Source: Augochlora pura | Taxonomy: Eukaryota; Arthropoda; Insecta; Hymenoptera; Halictidae | Assembly (NCBI RefSeq): GCF_028453695.1 | Contig: NC_135776.1 | Span: forward strand, 6,704,663 to 6,768,662 | DNA: 64,000 nt | Direction of reading: 5' to 3' | Shown here: piece after piece, positions 52,091 to 64,000 of the stretch | How positions within the stretch are numbered: the first letter of the stretch is position 1 | Layout of the letters: each line of letters begins with the position of its first letter | The notes under the pieces: model-generated | Told to the model about the DNA's origin: nothing | The model's input: the letters and a program-made list of their open reading frames with translations, nothing else | Database searches by the model: none | Program-made: the position numbers and the translations under genes

Positions 52091-54690
52091 TTTCTTGTTG
52101 ACCTTTATGTGATTTTCGAAGCTTGCGATCCGTGAAACAAATGACACTTACAATTACGGGAAAAACTGTTACTGACGTTGCACTTAATTTCGATAACAGT
52201 CTTTGTGACGTAATTGACGCATACAAGGAATCGATGAACTAGTGGAATGAAACCGAATCATTTATCACATAGTTTACTGTTGTTGTACATCTCTGGCTCA
52301 TCATGAACATTGTACTTATATTATGGCGGTCGGAAAAATAAATCTTCTACGGGTACATTAAATACATAAACGTATGTATATATGTATATACCACTGTGTA
52401 ATACGGCACTAATTCTTGAATACCTTTAATTACAGATAGAACTCGCGAATTAAAGGAGATTTACATAATCTGCGCTTTATTTCATTTGTACTGCTTTATG
52501 CCAAAGAATGCTTAATCGCCTGATGTGCAACGAAGAAAAATGGCGTTCAAAAAGCAATCGATTATGTGACGTTCTGTTCTCGAGACTAGTATCTCATCGA
52601 TGAAAATTTTCACTACAATCGCACGATGAAAATCGTCATTGTTGAGCTGTGTGTTAATTAATTAATTAAACCGTTGTCTTCGCTTGCTACTTCTTTCCTT
52701 CCACGATAATAATTTAATGAAAACATGCTTCGGAAATATATCGGCAGAGGGATTCGACAGAAGAATTTCTTTAGTTTAGTCAGTCAATGGTGACTATGGC
52801 CATAGACTATGTTTGCGTGTATTTTTCCAGTTATTAAAGAACGATCACAGCGCCATCAGTGGGATGATTAGAACCATAAAATAAGAGAGGGAAATCTGAA
52901 GTTTGATAACGAATAATGATGCTTGGAACAATATCATAATATTGCTACTGTTGTCATAATTTGAAGTGTAACTAATTTTGCTATAGTGAACAATTTTACT
53001 TCCAATTTAACCAAAAATCTTTCATGAATTATTTGTTATGATAGTACAACAAATCAATGTTTTAAATGATTTATAAGAATGCATTTAAGAAGATGAGCGC
53101 TAATATCCCTAGTATTGACAAGAGCAGAAAACATTTTGGTAAGAATTATCTTTTAAAAATAATACGAGAAAAGAAGTTTTGGAAATCCTTTAATTATCTT
53201 AAATCTAAATTCTGAAAGAACGGTCATTATGATAAGGAACTGAAATTTGAACTAAATAGTCGAGAAAATTGATGCGTTAAGAATAATGTAACTACTATAA
53301 TAATAATAAAAATAATAACGTTATAAAAATATATATAAATTAAAAATTAAATTTGTACAACAGAAGGATGAAAATTACGTTGTTTCTAAATAGACCATAC
53401 CATTTCTATAAATAGTGTCAAAAACTGCCGGCATTTTTTAATGGCAGTGCAACAAATTACCGGACGAATATGTGTTAATAACACTGTTTAAATTAATCTC
53501 GCAATTTACATGGATCACCGTTATTACATTAAATAAAGTCGATGTATTAAATATCTTTATTCCTTTATTTTGTTTATTAACGAATAAGAACTAATATATT
53601 CTACTCGATAAAGATAAAGTTAATTGTTTCCAAAATCAAATGAAACGCACACTAAAATGCTCACCCTACAGTAAACCGCGCCACTACACTCCTAGTCCCA
53701 TTAGTTTCTCGATAATAAACTTCGAAACACGTTTTACACTGAGTTGTGTAGCAGGAACATTACGAACCATTACTGCTGGTTGACTTAGAAACTGGTTTTT
53801 AAGTACATGTACATTTCAATCAATTTTTTAAGAGACTCGTATACTTTCAATGATATTCGGTAAATTCGTTTAAAAGTACTACTTTTTCAAAGTAGCATAG
53901 CCAACTAGAACTCGATTAGGAATGGACAAAATTCGATTAGGCGTTGAGAAGATCAAATTACGAAAAGTTTCTGCTTCGATAGATAACCACCCTTAGTTCC
54001 AAGTTACACTCCGTAACTCGGAAACAGAGTTATAGTGTTTGCAACTGCCACATTCTTTTCTTGAAATTATTCCTCAAAGCGTTTTGATTGGATTTTGATG
54101 TTATAAACAAACTGGTTTCGTTATAATTTGCTTTGGCTGCTTTGATGTGTGAATTGTGGTTATCATGATGAAAAATGAAGTTGTCATTCTCAATTTTATT
54201 AGAAACTGGTATTAAAATCGACTGATGTGATAGTTGTGTATATTGTGTCGAATTTACTATACATAAATTTAAATGAATAGATTGGTATCTTTTTAAAGGC
54301 TTTAATATAAATAATTAAAGAATTACTGTCGAGACTTGTTGTAACGTTAGTTTCTTTTTTTAAATCTATATTTATTGGTATGATAAATAGCGCTTTATAT
54401 AGACAACGATTTCTACAAATAACAATTTATATGAATAATTTCTATAAATAACGACTTATACAAATACTTATTAAAGAAATGTTAATTGCGCTAACTATTG
54501 ATCATTCATTAAAGATAAATATACAATATTCAATATTCAATAAATATTCAATACCATATATTGACGTTATTTGCTTAAAAAAAACGTGTACGCAAATTGC
54601 GCCCCTGCATTTCGATAAAGTGCACAAATCTGCGTATTCGATCCCAGAATGTTCGCTCATTTTCATAGCCGCGAGATAATAAGCTTTCGC
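52091..54690. other. Intergenic, no gene recognised
   Basis: No frame shows family similarity. The stretch immediately above 52090 should contain the promoter of the TRMT2A-like gene. The remainder is AT-rich, including a (ta/at)-rich patch at about 53300-53350. Confidence 0.5.
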
Positions 54691-54699
54691 GAAGAATAA

Positions 54700-55324
54700 C
54701 AGGTGGTTCAACCGGGAATTTCGGACAGCGTAGATTTTCGGGGATCCAGGGTCCCGGCAGGGTGCAAGGACCCCCTCTGGGCCGTGACAGGACGCCGCTC
54801 GGCGAAGAAATTCGCGATGCCGAGGAAAAGGCGTGATCGTGCGAGTTTCGCACCGTCGTATCGCGGCGAACGTGGGGCGCAGACGCGGCCCATATAGATT
54901 TTCGCCGTGGTGCTTTCGTGCGCGGGTTCAGTACCGATAAAGTCGGGGGTGTTCGGCGATGGGGCGAAAGGGGGTTGCCGCGGGTTCCACGGGGAAAGGA
55001 GCTGCGCACAGCCGGCGCTGGCGGAATAGGAGGAACGGACAAGGTGGCACAGAGGAAGAGAGGCGGAAGAGAGGCGTGGAGTAGGAGTAGGATACAGCGA
55101 GAGAGAAGAACAGAACCGACGGGCTAGGCCAGCCGTCTGCAACATGAACTGCCTTGATCGGGAATAAATAAATTTCGGTGCGCAGGTGGTGCCCGGCCGA
55201 ACGAACTGGACATGTGACCGAGGGCGGGTGCATCATCGGGGTGCATCTTCGTGGTGCACTGCTATACTGATATTTCTCGGCGAAAAGAACACGTGGTGCC
55301 GTTCTCCAGTATGCTTCTCGAACG
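54700..55324 (+). other. GC-rich island with probable first exon of a gene leaving the window
   Basis: About 600 bp of CpG-rich DNA stands out against AT-rich flanks. It ends with ATG CTT CTC GAA CG|gtaagt: an ATG at 55311 reads MLLE and then meets a strong consensus donor at 55325. That pattern fits a promoter plus 5' UTR and first, possibly coding, exon of a + strand gene whose other exons lie beyond 64000. Several open frames cross the island on both strands, as expected from high GC. If the ATG is not used, this is a non-coding first exon. Confidence 0.45.
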
Positions 55325-56213
55325 GTAAGTCCCATTGCTTGTTTCAATAATCGTCGTCGACGTCGATCCGCGATCCTCCACGATTACTTCCTTATTTATC
55401 TCCGTGAATTATTTCCGCTTATCGTAACTAAGGTAGCTTCTCTGACTTTATCGTTCCGTTATAGTAATTTGTTGAAAGCTCTCTGATGCAGTCGCGTCTC
55501 CGCGAAGCTTTTCGATCGATGCCTCTGTTCGATATTGGCTTTCAAGCCTTGTCGTATTAATCACGATACGATGTTGTTTCTGCCTCCGATGTCGCCGATA
55601 CGAGAATCTCTGTTTGACCTGTGGGCGCGGTTTCGTCATTGTAGACCGACTGGATGCGGCTTCGAAACAGAGTTTACGGATTTTCGCGATGATAATCGAT
55701 CGCCGCTGCTTGGGGCAACGGTCGATCGAGTTTTCTCGGTATCGTTCTTCCCTATTATCTTCGATAACGATGTTACGTTCCGGGACTTTGCTTTCTCCGA
55801 GAATCAGAATATTCTTTCGACGTTAGAGCGGATAGTGTCTATATCGTTGTCTAGTGTAGTCAAAATAATTTTTAATACAGTGTTTTTTTAGATTGGTGCA
55901 TTTTCAGTTACGTTTTCAGTGCAACAAATGCGCGACGTCTCTTTAGTGAAATTTAAAATACATTGTGTTTGAACTGTGTGAACACGAAATAATAGGAACA
56001 TTATTGTATTATAATAATTTTGATTGATGTTCTTATAATTTTGTTACATTTTTGGTGCAATAAGTATTGACGCAACGCTGTTGCTTCGTTGCAATTGAAG
56101 CATGTCCTGTGTTTTAAATGTGCAGACATGAAATATTAGAAACACTGTTGTATTATAATCATTCAGTTTGACGTTGTTACTATTTTATTACATTTACGAA
56201 ACAGTAAATATTT

Positions 56214-56239
56214 AGACTATAAATTTAAATTTATAGTCT
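56214..56239. repeat. 26-bp perfect palindrome
   Basis: The arm AGACTATAAATTT is followed directly by its exact reverse complement, centred between 56226 and 56227, with no spacer. It could extrude as a cruciform or be a dimeric protein site. The bases outside the arms do not pair. Confidence 0.8.
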
Positions 56240-58596
56240 TTTAAATATGTAAACATGAAATATTAAAGACTTTTATTTTATCGTAATAATACAGTTTTAC
56301 ACGATTGTATTTTCGAAGTAACAACTATTGTATGCAAATCTGCTCCTTCATTGCAATTTAAAACATATCGTTTTAAATATTACAAAGACTAATTGCATCG
56401 TAGCAATTCACTTTTATTGCAATCTTAATCACAGTAAATGTTTATTTTCAAACAAGAGCGCGATTTTGAAACGATGTAGATCCCGCAGTTCGCTAGATAA
56501 AGATCGCGGCGTGCGATTTATATATTATCTGCTCACTTCGATAAATCTGAAATTGCCGGATTCCATTGTTTGTCCGCCCTTTGCGACTGATGCACTACAG
56601 AAGTTGTGACACAGTGAAATTCACTGTTCGAGCGTGTACGCTACGGGAATATTTATACGGTCGCGCCGTGTCCAATCGGATGATTTCGATGCGAAACATT
56701 GGGGGGGTTGCTGTTGAAAGTACGCGGGGGTTAAAATAGGAAAGTGGGCGTGAAAGTTGATTCATGCTGGTACGTACACCGTTCTATAGTACGTTATCTG
56801 GGTATACTTTGATAATAAGACGCGATAGCGTCGGTTGCCGCATTATAGCCGAATTTAGGTATTGAATTTCTAAAAAAAGCCCACGTACCAAGGACGTTAA
56901 TTTTGTTTCGTTGTATATATTTCGCCAGTCCCGACTATAAATAATTCTCGTTATCGGTGCTCGGCGTTTCCGTCGTTGCAGAATTGTTATTAATCAGCGC
57001 CGGGTTTACGGTGCGTCAACAGCGACTATTTTCTATTAATTGATGATACAATGAAATGATAATGTTAGTGTTACAAGGTTCGTCGAATTTTCCATTATTG
57101 TTGGAGCTAGCGATTGCTATTTTATTTAAATGTTTTCATTGCTATTATCTGTTTATGTTCACTTAATTTTTTATAATTATACTATTTTCTATACCTATAC
57201 TATTCTATATTTGATGGAAGCTTTTTGTTATTCGATTCAAGGTGACAAATATTTTTTTTTTTTAATTTGTACTGTTAAGAATTTTTCGATCTGAGATTTT
57301 TGAGGTCCTTGAATATGCAGCTTCAAAAGCACGCTGTTTATTTAAGGGTCCTCACACAGAGAGAGAAGACGAAAGGGTTAATTGATTCTGTAGTATGCAA
57401 GAGTCCTTTCTAATTACTTGGCGTAACGAACGAAACGTTTTAATTTGTCCAGTGCCCTATTTGGACGTACCTATTTTTAGCAAATTAATTTGATAAGATC
57501 CTGGGAAAAGTTCAGAGGTCAATCGAGGGATCGTAATTAAACTTGAAAAATGATATTTAATTTGAACAGATGTCTTTGTCAAGAAGGTGTCAAATTAGAA
57601 TTTGTAAAAGCGTCTTCGGTAAAAACAGTGCTAACTATATCATCCTGAATTAATTCACAGAATTTATTTATATCGATGTTGCAAAGCTAGTAAGCTTAAT
57701 TTGAATTATCCATAGCAATAAATAATTCAGTAGAAAGTGCTATTGGTAAAATATTCAAAAATTAATTTCATCCAGTGAAATACTTTCATAAAATCATTTT
57801 TAATATTACTACTATATTATATATTGTATTATTAAAATCGTTGACAAAGAGAATGAATTTTTGTTCGACCTCCGTCAGTGAAAAATTCATTAAGAATTCT
57901 TTCTGTGTAGAACTTCTGTGTTAAGACTCTTGGAAACTTAAACAGCAATTGTTGCAAATTATTGCCTATACTATAAAGATAAGATTTTTAATATCGATAG
58001 TCTTCTTAAAAGTACTTTATGTATCGAGTACACGCTTTTGTGCTCTATTTAGTGTTCGTGATTAGTATTGTGGTTATCAGTGATAGATATTACCTGTTCA
58101 GTCGCCGTGACTTATCGCGCGAATGATAAAACATAATATATACGTCCGTTTGACTTTTTGAGAGAAGACAGAACCGCTTGCGTCGGCATCTGTTCACTCT
58201 ATCAACAAATTAGATCCCTGTACTCATTACGAAGCGATCATATTTCTAGATGCTCTCGATTAACGCATATTATTATTCACATACGGAATAAAATATTATT
58301 TTCTTCTGACATAGATTATTATCTTCACTCGAAACGAAATTTATTTTTATTTGAGGCAAATATTTTCATATAAATAATGAGATAGGTTATAGGCAAGTTT
58401 TTCTCTAAACCATAGTAACAATGTTCATTAAATTGATAACATAAATGAATAAATCTTTTTATTTTGATTTAGCCTTTTCTCTGGCATAATAGACGATTAA
58501 ATTATTGGAGCCACAGTACGGAAAAATCTATTATTTGTCCGCTTGATTAATAACGTTGCGTATACTTCCCCCTTTTTACTTCCATTAAAAATTGTC

Positions 58597-58784
58597 GAAC
58601 TTGAAATTGCTTTGTTAAATTTTAACCCGATTTGTGTTGAATTTGAGATTGAGTTGTTGAATTTAAGATTGAGTTGTAAAATTTGAAACTAAATCATTCA
58701 TTTCGAAACTGAATTGTTAAGTCCGACACTGGAATTGTTAAATTCGAAATTGAATTGTTAAATTTAAAGTTGGGTCGTTCAATA
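58597..58784. repeat. 20-21-bp tandem repeat, about eight diverged copies
   Basis: Repeated units of the type aattcgaaattgaattgtta occur with substitutions (gagattgagttgttg, gaaactgaattgtta, gacactggaattgtta). The period is 20-21 bp. It is non-coding. Confidence 0.65.
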
Positions 58785-59383
58785 ATGGAAAACCTGCACG
58801 AAGTAGCGTTAACATATGAATCATCGTGCGTAACTTCGCGCTCGTAGAAAAATTAATGTCACTGTTTCAAACATACTAAAATATAGAACATTAGTAACGC
58901 TTCCAGCACGTGACACAGCACATCCACAATTTCTCTGACATTTCAGATTATTCAAAGTGTACGCAATTAGATCGAACTCTGTCGGTCAATTAAAATAAAA
59001 TTATTCGACTGATGCAATCCATTTCCGCGTCAACATGTTTTTTTTGCGAAAGCCGTGACGAGATATCCGTGAAAATTCTTCCTTAACAATACACTCTTCA
59101 TTGAACAATTTTACCACAAATGATTCAGCAATTCTTTGCAATTAACCTGCATCAAACTTCCGTGTCTCATTTTTGTTATTCGACGTTATTTGCATCATTG
59201 GAATTGCTACTTGCTCGCTGATATAACGCGTGATTTATACCGTCGTATTTCTTATGTTAATTCATAGTTTATTTTCGCGTTGCTTTTCGATTTCAATGCC
59301 GTTACAATTATTATTCGTCCGGCAAGGCGAACGAATATTCATGACGGCCGTATTTTTCTGAACGGACATTTCGCGACAAAAGG

Positions 59384-59441
59384 ATCGATAACAGTGACGA
59401 GGAGAATATTATATCGATAACAGTGACGAGGAGAATATTAT
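59384..59441. repeat. Exact 29-bp tandem duplication
   Basis: The unit beginning atcgataacagtgacgagg occurs twice back to back (59384-59412 and 59413-59441) without a mismatch, so the event is recent or it is an assembly artefact. Confidence 0.9.
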
Positions 59442-59497
59442 ATAGAAATGTATGTACATACTAATCTATTTCCACTATGCGGTTTGGCATGGTCGCG

Positions 59498-59520
<23 letters not shown>
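59498..59520. repeat. (CT)n microsatellite
   Basis: An uninterrupted CT dinucleotide run of 23 bases, ending at catcgcc. On the other strand it is a GAGA tract, which in insects can recruit GAGA factor. Confidence 0.9.
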
Positions 59521-59528
<8 letters not shown>

Positions 59529-62500
59529 TCATTCTAGGGTGAACTCGGAATAGACCCCGGTTTCTAGAACGTCAATTGTATAGTAGAAATAAACTGGTGC
59601 ACTCAAAATACGCTCACCTGTGAAAATTACACGGAATGTTGTTCGCTAGACAGAAAACGTGAGTAAACAATATCGTTCGTTTCCCATTCACTGCCGTATT
59701 CTTCAATGAATCGATCCTTATTGGTGTTTATCGGTTTGTATTTTTATTCTCGTATATGTTTGTTACAAATACTTCATGTAATCGAATGTTTACCAGACAA
59801 GTGTCCGCGAACTTGTAATTTGACAAACGAATCTTACTAATTTCTTAATTTCAATTTGATTTATTTTTCTGAGAAATGATTTTTCTAAAGTGCATTTGTA
59901 CGGTCTATATTTTCTATTTTCTTAGAAAACTTCGATTTTCGTATTAATATATCGTTGGAAGTACAGCGATTTATATCGCTCGCGATAAAAATTGTAATTA
60001 TGCAAAAATTATGCAAAATATGTGACGATTACGTATTGCGAACTTGACGCATTTGTGACAAAAATGAACGGTTGAAACAGAAAACAGTAAGAATAGTGGG
60101 ATGGTATTATTTTTAATCGATTCAAATGCTGAGCAGACGAATGACATTTTTATTTAACTTCTGTTTATCGTAATCGAAATAGAGAATTTTAAAACAAATA
60201 TCCGCTGGCGATAAAATGTCAGAATTTAATACCTTGATAGATAAGATTCGACATAGATTCTCAGAATTGATCTACGATAAATATGAGTTATTCTAGATCT
60301 TTATAGAGAACAAACATTGAATAAAAAAGAATTAGCTCCTCCAATCACTTAGACAAATAAAAAATATCGCCACGATATTATTAAATTCTTATTCGCAATT
60401 TTATATTTCGCCAATCCAATTTTACGAAGAATATACAAGATTCGTGGACCGGCGATTATAAACACGCCTTATCTTCTTTCACACTGTTTGCAAAATACTC
60501 TTGCACGACATTGTGGAACCTGTATAAATTTGTCGAACTTGCAAACAGTCCGATAAAGTCTTAAAATAATTTTCCTTGAAGCAAATTCACGCAAACTGTC
60601 AAAGTGCGATTTGCGATCAATGGAACACGCTGTTCGATTTGTTAATGTTTGAGTAACTTTTCGGAGCTGTTTGCCGTCGACGAGTACATATTCCGTCACA
60701 TTCGATTACTGAAAAGATAAACTCGCGCGAGACTGATAAAGGTATTTGCCGGCCTCTTCGCGGAATTCCGCAAAACCGCAAGGACCGGCGCCGGTATCTT
60801 GCAATAGGTTGCGTCGAACGAGGATCCTTTCATTCGTTCGCAATACTTAATTGCTAGATAATAATAGTACTGCGAACGAACAGTTTAAATCGTAGGGAAA
60901 AGTAAGCTGAAAGACCACCGCGATATCTATTAAAATTTTTAATACTGTACCGTCTCGTTAAATCGTAATATTAAACAATAACGCAGGGTTCGTTCGACGA
61001 TAAAAATATTACCGCATATTCGCGCACGGAACTGAATTACAGTTGACGGTAGATAAAGCATTGAAAATATCAATGAACGATAAACTAAATAATATCTACC
61101 ACCGTTATTGTGTATTTATCTCGTCGAAAACATTTCGTAGTATGTCATTAAATTAATTATTACAGTTGAAATACGAAACGTGCGATGCGATGTCTAGTAA
61201 ATTAATACCAATAAACCAGAAGCAACGATTCGAACAGTGGTTATTTTATGTAGATAAATAATTAATCGGCGATGAATGAAAAGGTGTAACACGTGGTAGG
61301 CATTTCGTTAAATCGAGACCCATTGAAATATGAAAGTATCCCGCATAGTGATGCAAAACAGGTAAAACCTATCGGTTTCCTGTTACACGGTTCACCATTA
61401 ACACACGAGTGTCGTCACTTCCTGGAGCGCAGCAATCGGAAAAAAATTCAATTCTCATCTTATTTAGGTTATCTTGATGGCATCGGAACGCGCGACCTGA
61501 TTGTACTTCGTGAACTATGTCTATCGAAACGATATCTACGCTGAAACAAAATTTTCTGAAAAAGAAACGAAAAAGTTGCATCGTTTTTACCAGACTTTAG
61601 AGCTGCGATGGTTTATTTAATAAAATTCACCACGATAATCGTGATCATAAATTATATTAACAATAATAATACTAATTTTAGTAATTAATCGTTCTTGGAA
61701 TAAACCGGTAATCATGATAATAGTAAATAGATTAATCTATGTTTTAAGCCATCAATAATCATGATAATCGTAATATATAATCACAATTATGTTTCCGTAA
61801 TCTATAACCATTGATTAATGATACAGGAATTAATGGTCGAGAAATTAATGATTCAATTAACTTATACTAAAATTAATTAGTTATACGAATTAAAAAAACT
61901 GTCTCAAATTATTACTAAACTGTACTAAATTTTAGTCGATCGTTAATCATTGAGACAAACAATTTTGATTCATCATTAGTCGAACGACTTTCAGTCTGAC
62001 ATCAGTTCGGCTCTGTATTATCTCCTTTGTCCGTCATTATTTACCTTCTCGAACACCTTATCACTGTTATCTTTGACTACCATCTTATGTTCGCTATAAA
62101 CACATTCTCCGTTACCTAATGGTTAGACTACAGATATCGCAAATAAATTTTAAGCAACAGAAGTAAGATAAAGTGAATACCTTCTGTAAATAATTTTCAT
62201 TACGTTAAGTAAGATTTCTGAGTTTCATTAATACCTTTGAAGTTTTATATTTTCTCCCAACATCTTGTAGACAACCACTTAAATTTGTTAAACGCAGTAA
62301 ATTTAATATCTATTCTTTTCTACAATAATTTCAATTCACCGAAAATATCATTTTGGAATGTTTCACTGAATCTCCTAATTAATTAATTATATAGTCACGT
62401 TGTGTTTACAATAAGGAACTTTCTGTATAAATAACGATCGAAATTGATCCACGTTTTATTCGAAAAATGTTTAATGAAAATTAGAATTCCTATAAAATGA

Positions 62501-64000
62501 ATTATATCATTTTTGATTAGATCAAATTTCTATCGAAAATTAGCTACAACGCGAATTTATATTGCAAATTTACAGTGACAAAATCATGGATAATTTTGCA
62601 AACTCAATTACTTGATTTTTTCGTTACAAAGTTAAAGAAGTATCGAAATCTCCGTATCAGTTTCGAAGTTTTAAATTTCGACTATCGTGTTACGTTGTTA
62701 TCGTAATAAAGGAGCGAACGCTTCACAATTAGCAGGACGGTAAATATTTACGTATAACCCACGTGGAAGAACTTTATCGGAAGTTCGACTGACGTTCGCT
62801 GACCCTATTGTAATTGTAGCTGATAAAATGCTGATATACCACTTGGCCCGATGGCACCGGGTAATAGTAATTCTCAGGTAGTGCGCGAAGTAACACCGAC
62901 TTCCTATATACCGCCGCAGCTATAACCGTTCATCGAATGAGCAAAGTTATTCATTCTCGCGGTACAGAGTTACGATTTCGAAGCAATAAATTAATTAAAC
63001 TGTACGCGAAGTTCGTGAATGCTCTCGGTGCTGTGGGCTACCGTATTGAAAACGTTGCACTTGCACAGTGATTATTCAGCAAAAGTTATTCGCAAACGAA
63101 CCGAACGGGTTAACAGGCGACAAACGCGCGCGGCAATGATTCGTTGAGTCATCTATTGATAATTATTTAACACTCTTATCGAAAATACGAAGGTAATTGC
63201 TATCTCGTTCGTGCGCCGACGAGTTATGTTGTTTAATCTCCGTTACGAATTATTAACGTACAGAGTCGTTTGCTGCTAGCATTACGGAGCAACAAATACG
63301 AATAATTAGCGTGATTTTATAAAAATACTAAGTCTGTGATTTATTTAGAATTTGTGCTATTTTTATCGTAGTATGAGTTACGAAACAATAAAAGTTTTAA
63401 TTGCTTTTATAATTTCTAGCGGGTTTTAATATGTTGATTTACAACAAATTCATGATATAAATACGAGTCGTGATTCATTTTTAACAGGAATTTACTTAAA
63501 TTGATTTTAAACAGGGGAAATTCTTACATATTTTAATTATGAATTAGAATTCTAACGAATTGATAAGAATAATATTTCTCATTACTTTATGAAGATAGAA
63601 AAGCTATATTTATTTCGATTTCGAATCATGTTTATCATACTACGCGTTTAAAGAAGCTATTAATAACGAACCAATAATACCGAATAATTCACGTTGATTT
63701 ATAAAAGTAGCGAGCTTTTAGCGACACAGATTTCCCGTGGTTTTCGCTACAGTATGCGTCGAAATAAATACATTAATCGGATAAAATATTGCAATCTCAT
63801 CGAACGAAGAATTAAATAACATAGGCGGCTAACATTGGCTTGGTCGTAGTGTAACAAAGCCTAGTAACAGGCTTCTGGTATCTAATGCGATAAAAGTCGT
63901 TGCTGTGGTCTCCCGTTGCTCTCGATCAGGTAATTACAATATGCAATGAAATAAACAATTAAATCGAAAACACAGAAACTATGTTTCACGTTGCCACCGT

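Larger units (their letters stand above)
55325..64000. other. Long stretch without exons, probably a first intron
   Basis: No coding exon is recognised. It starts at the consensus donor of the GC-rich island and no matching exon was found before the window ends. It contains a 26-bp perfect palindrome, two short tandem repeats and a CT microsatellite, listed separately. Confidence 0.4.

Noticed and set aside
54575..55347. Several overlapping open frames on both strands of the GC-rich island
   Set aside because: Stop codons are rare in GC-rich DNA. Frames overlap in all phases, with low-complexity Arg/Pro/Ser content and no recognisable domain.
1..64000. CRISPR arrays, rRNA, tRNA, intact transposons or viral genes
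   Set aside because: Looked for repeat-spacer arrays, tRNA-like cloverleafs, transposase or reverse transcriptase motifs and long terminal repeats; none could be supported by eye. Small or decayed elements could be missed.

Overview
The window is nuclear DNA from an insect, most likely a hymenopteran such as a bee or another aculeate. The sequence is AT-rich, the genes are split by short AT-rich GT-AG introns, and there is little recognisable transposon sequence. The short neuropeptide F precursor carries the peptide SPSLRLRF followed by the Gly-Arg amidation and cleavage signal, which is the form I know from bees. I recognised all genes by reading the translated exons against remembered protein families; no database search was possible.

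Layout. 1-7225 is gene-poor. Pyruvate kinase (Pyk) runs on the + strand from 7235 to 13700, with two possible N-termini and two perfect ERR-type nuclear-receptor sites just upstream of its second exon. Directly downstream, 14904-20077 (+) holds a second, full-length pyruvate kinase-like gene. It keeps the fold but has lost the metal-binding and phosphoryl-transfer residues, so it is probably a pseudoenzyme made by tandem duplication. 20256-27191 has no gene I can support. The sNPF neuropeptide gene (30016-31844, +) probably starts at a TATA promoter near 27192, with a 5' UTR intron of about 2.7 kb.

From 32.7 to 39.3 kb the minus strand carries a 13-exon gene of unknown function (819 aa, possibly KIAA0825/DUF4495-like) and, about 320 bp upstream in the same orientation, frataxin. 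A + strand beta-1,3-glucan recognition protein (GNBP) follows at 40240-43786, with a clear TATA/Inr promoter and a consensus kappaB site. It converges on the minus-strand gene for mitochondrial ribosomal protein S10 (44156-45171).

The largest protein is encoded on the minus strand from 52090 to 46224 (about 1601 aa). A TRMT2A-type tRNA uracil-5-methyltransferase core, with its nucleophilic cysteine and DPPR motif replaced, sits between an acidic nine-residue repeat array and a 725-residue disordered Ser-Pro-Arg and Trp-Asn-rich tail. 52091-54690 is intergenic. A GC-rich island at 54700-55324 ends in a strong splice donor and looks like the first exon of a + strand gene. The rest of the window (55325-64000) would be its first intron.

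The most unusual content is the two probable pseudoenzymes (PyK-like and TRMT2A-like). The regulatory signals at Pyk (ERR sites) and GNBP (kappaB) are the next most interesting. Exon boundaries were chosen by hand from GT/AG signals, reading phase and family alignment. First exons are the least certain parts.
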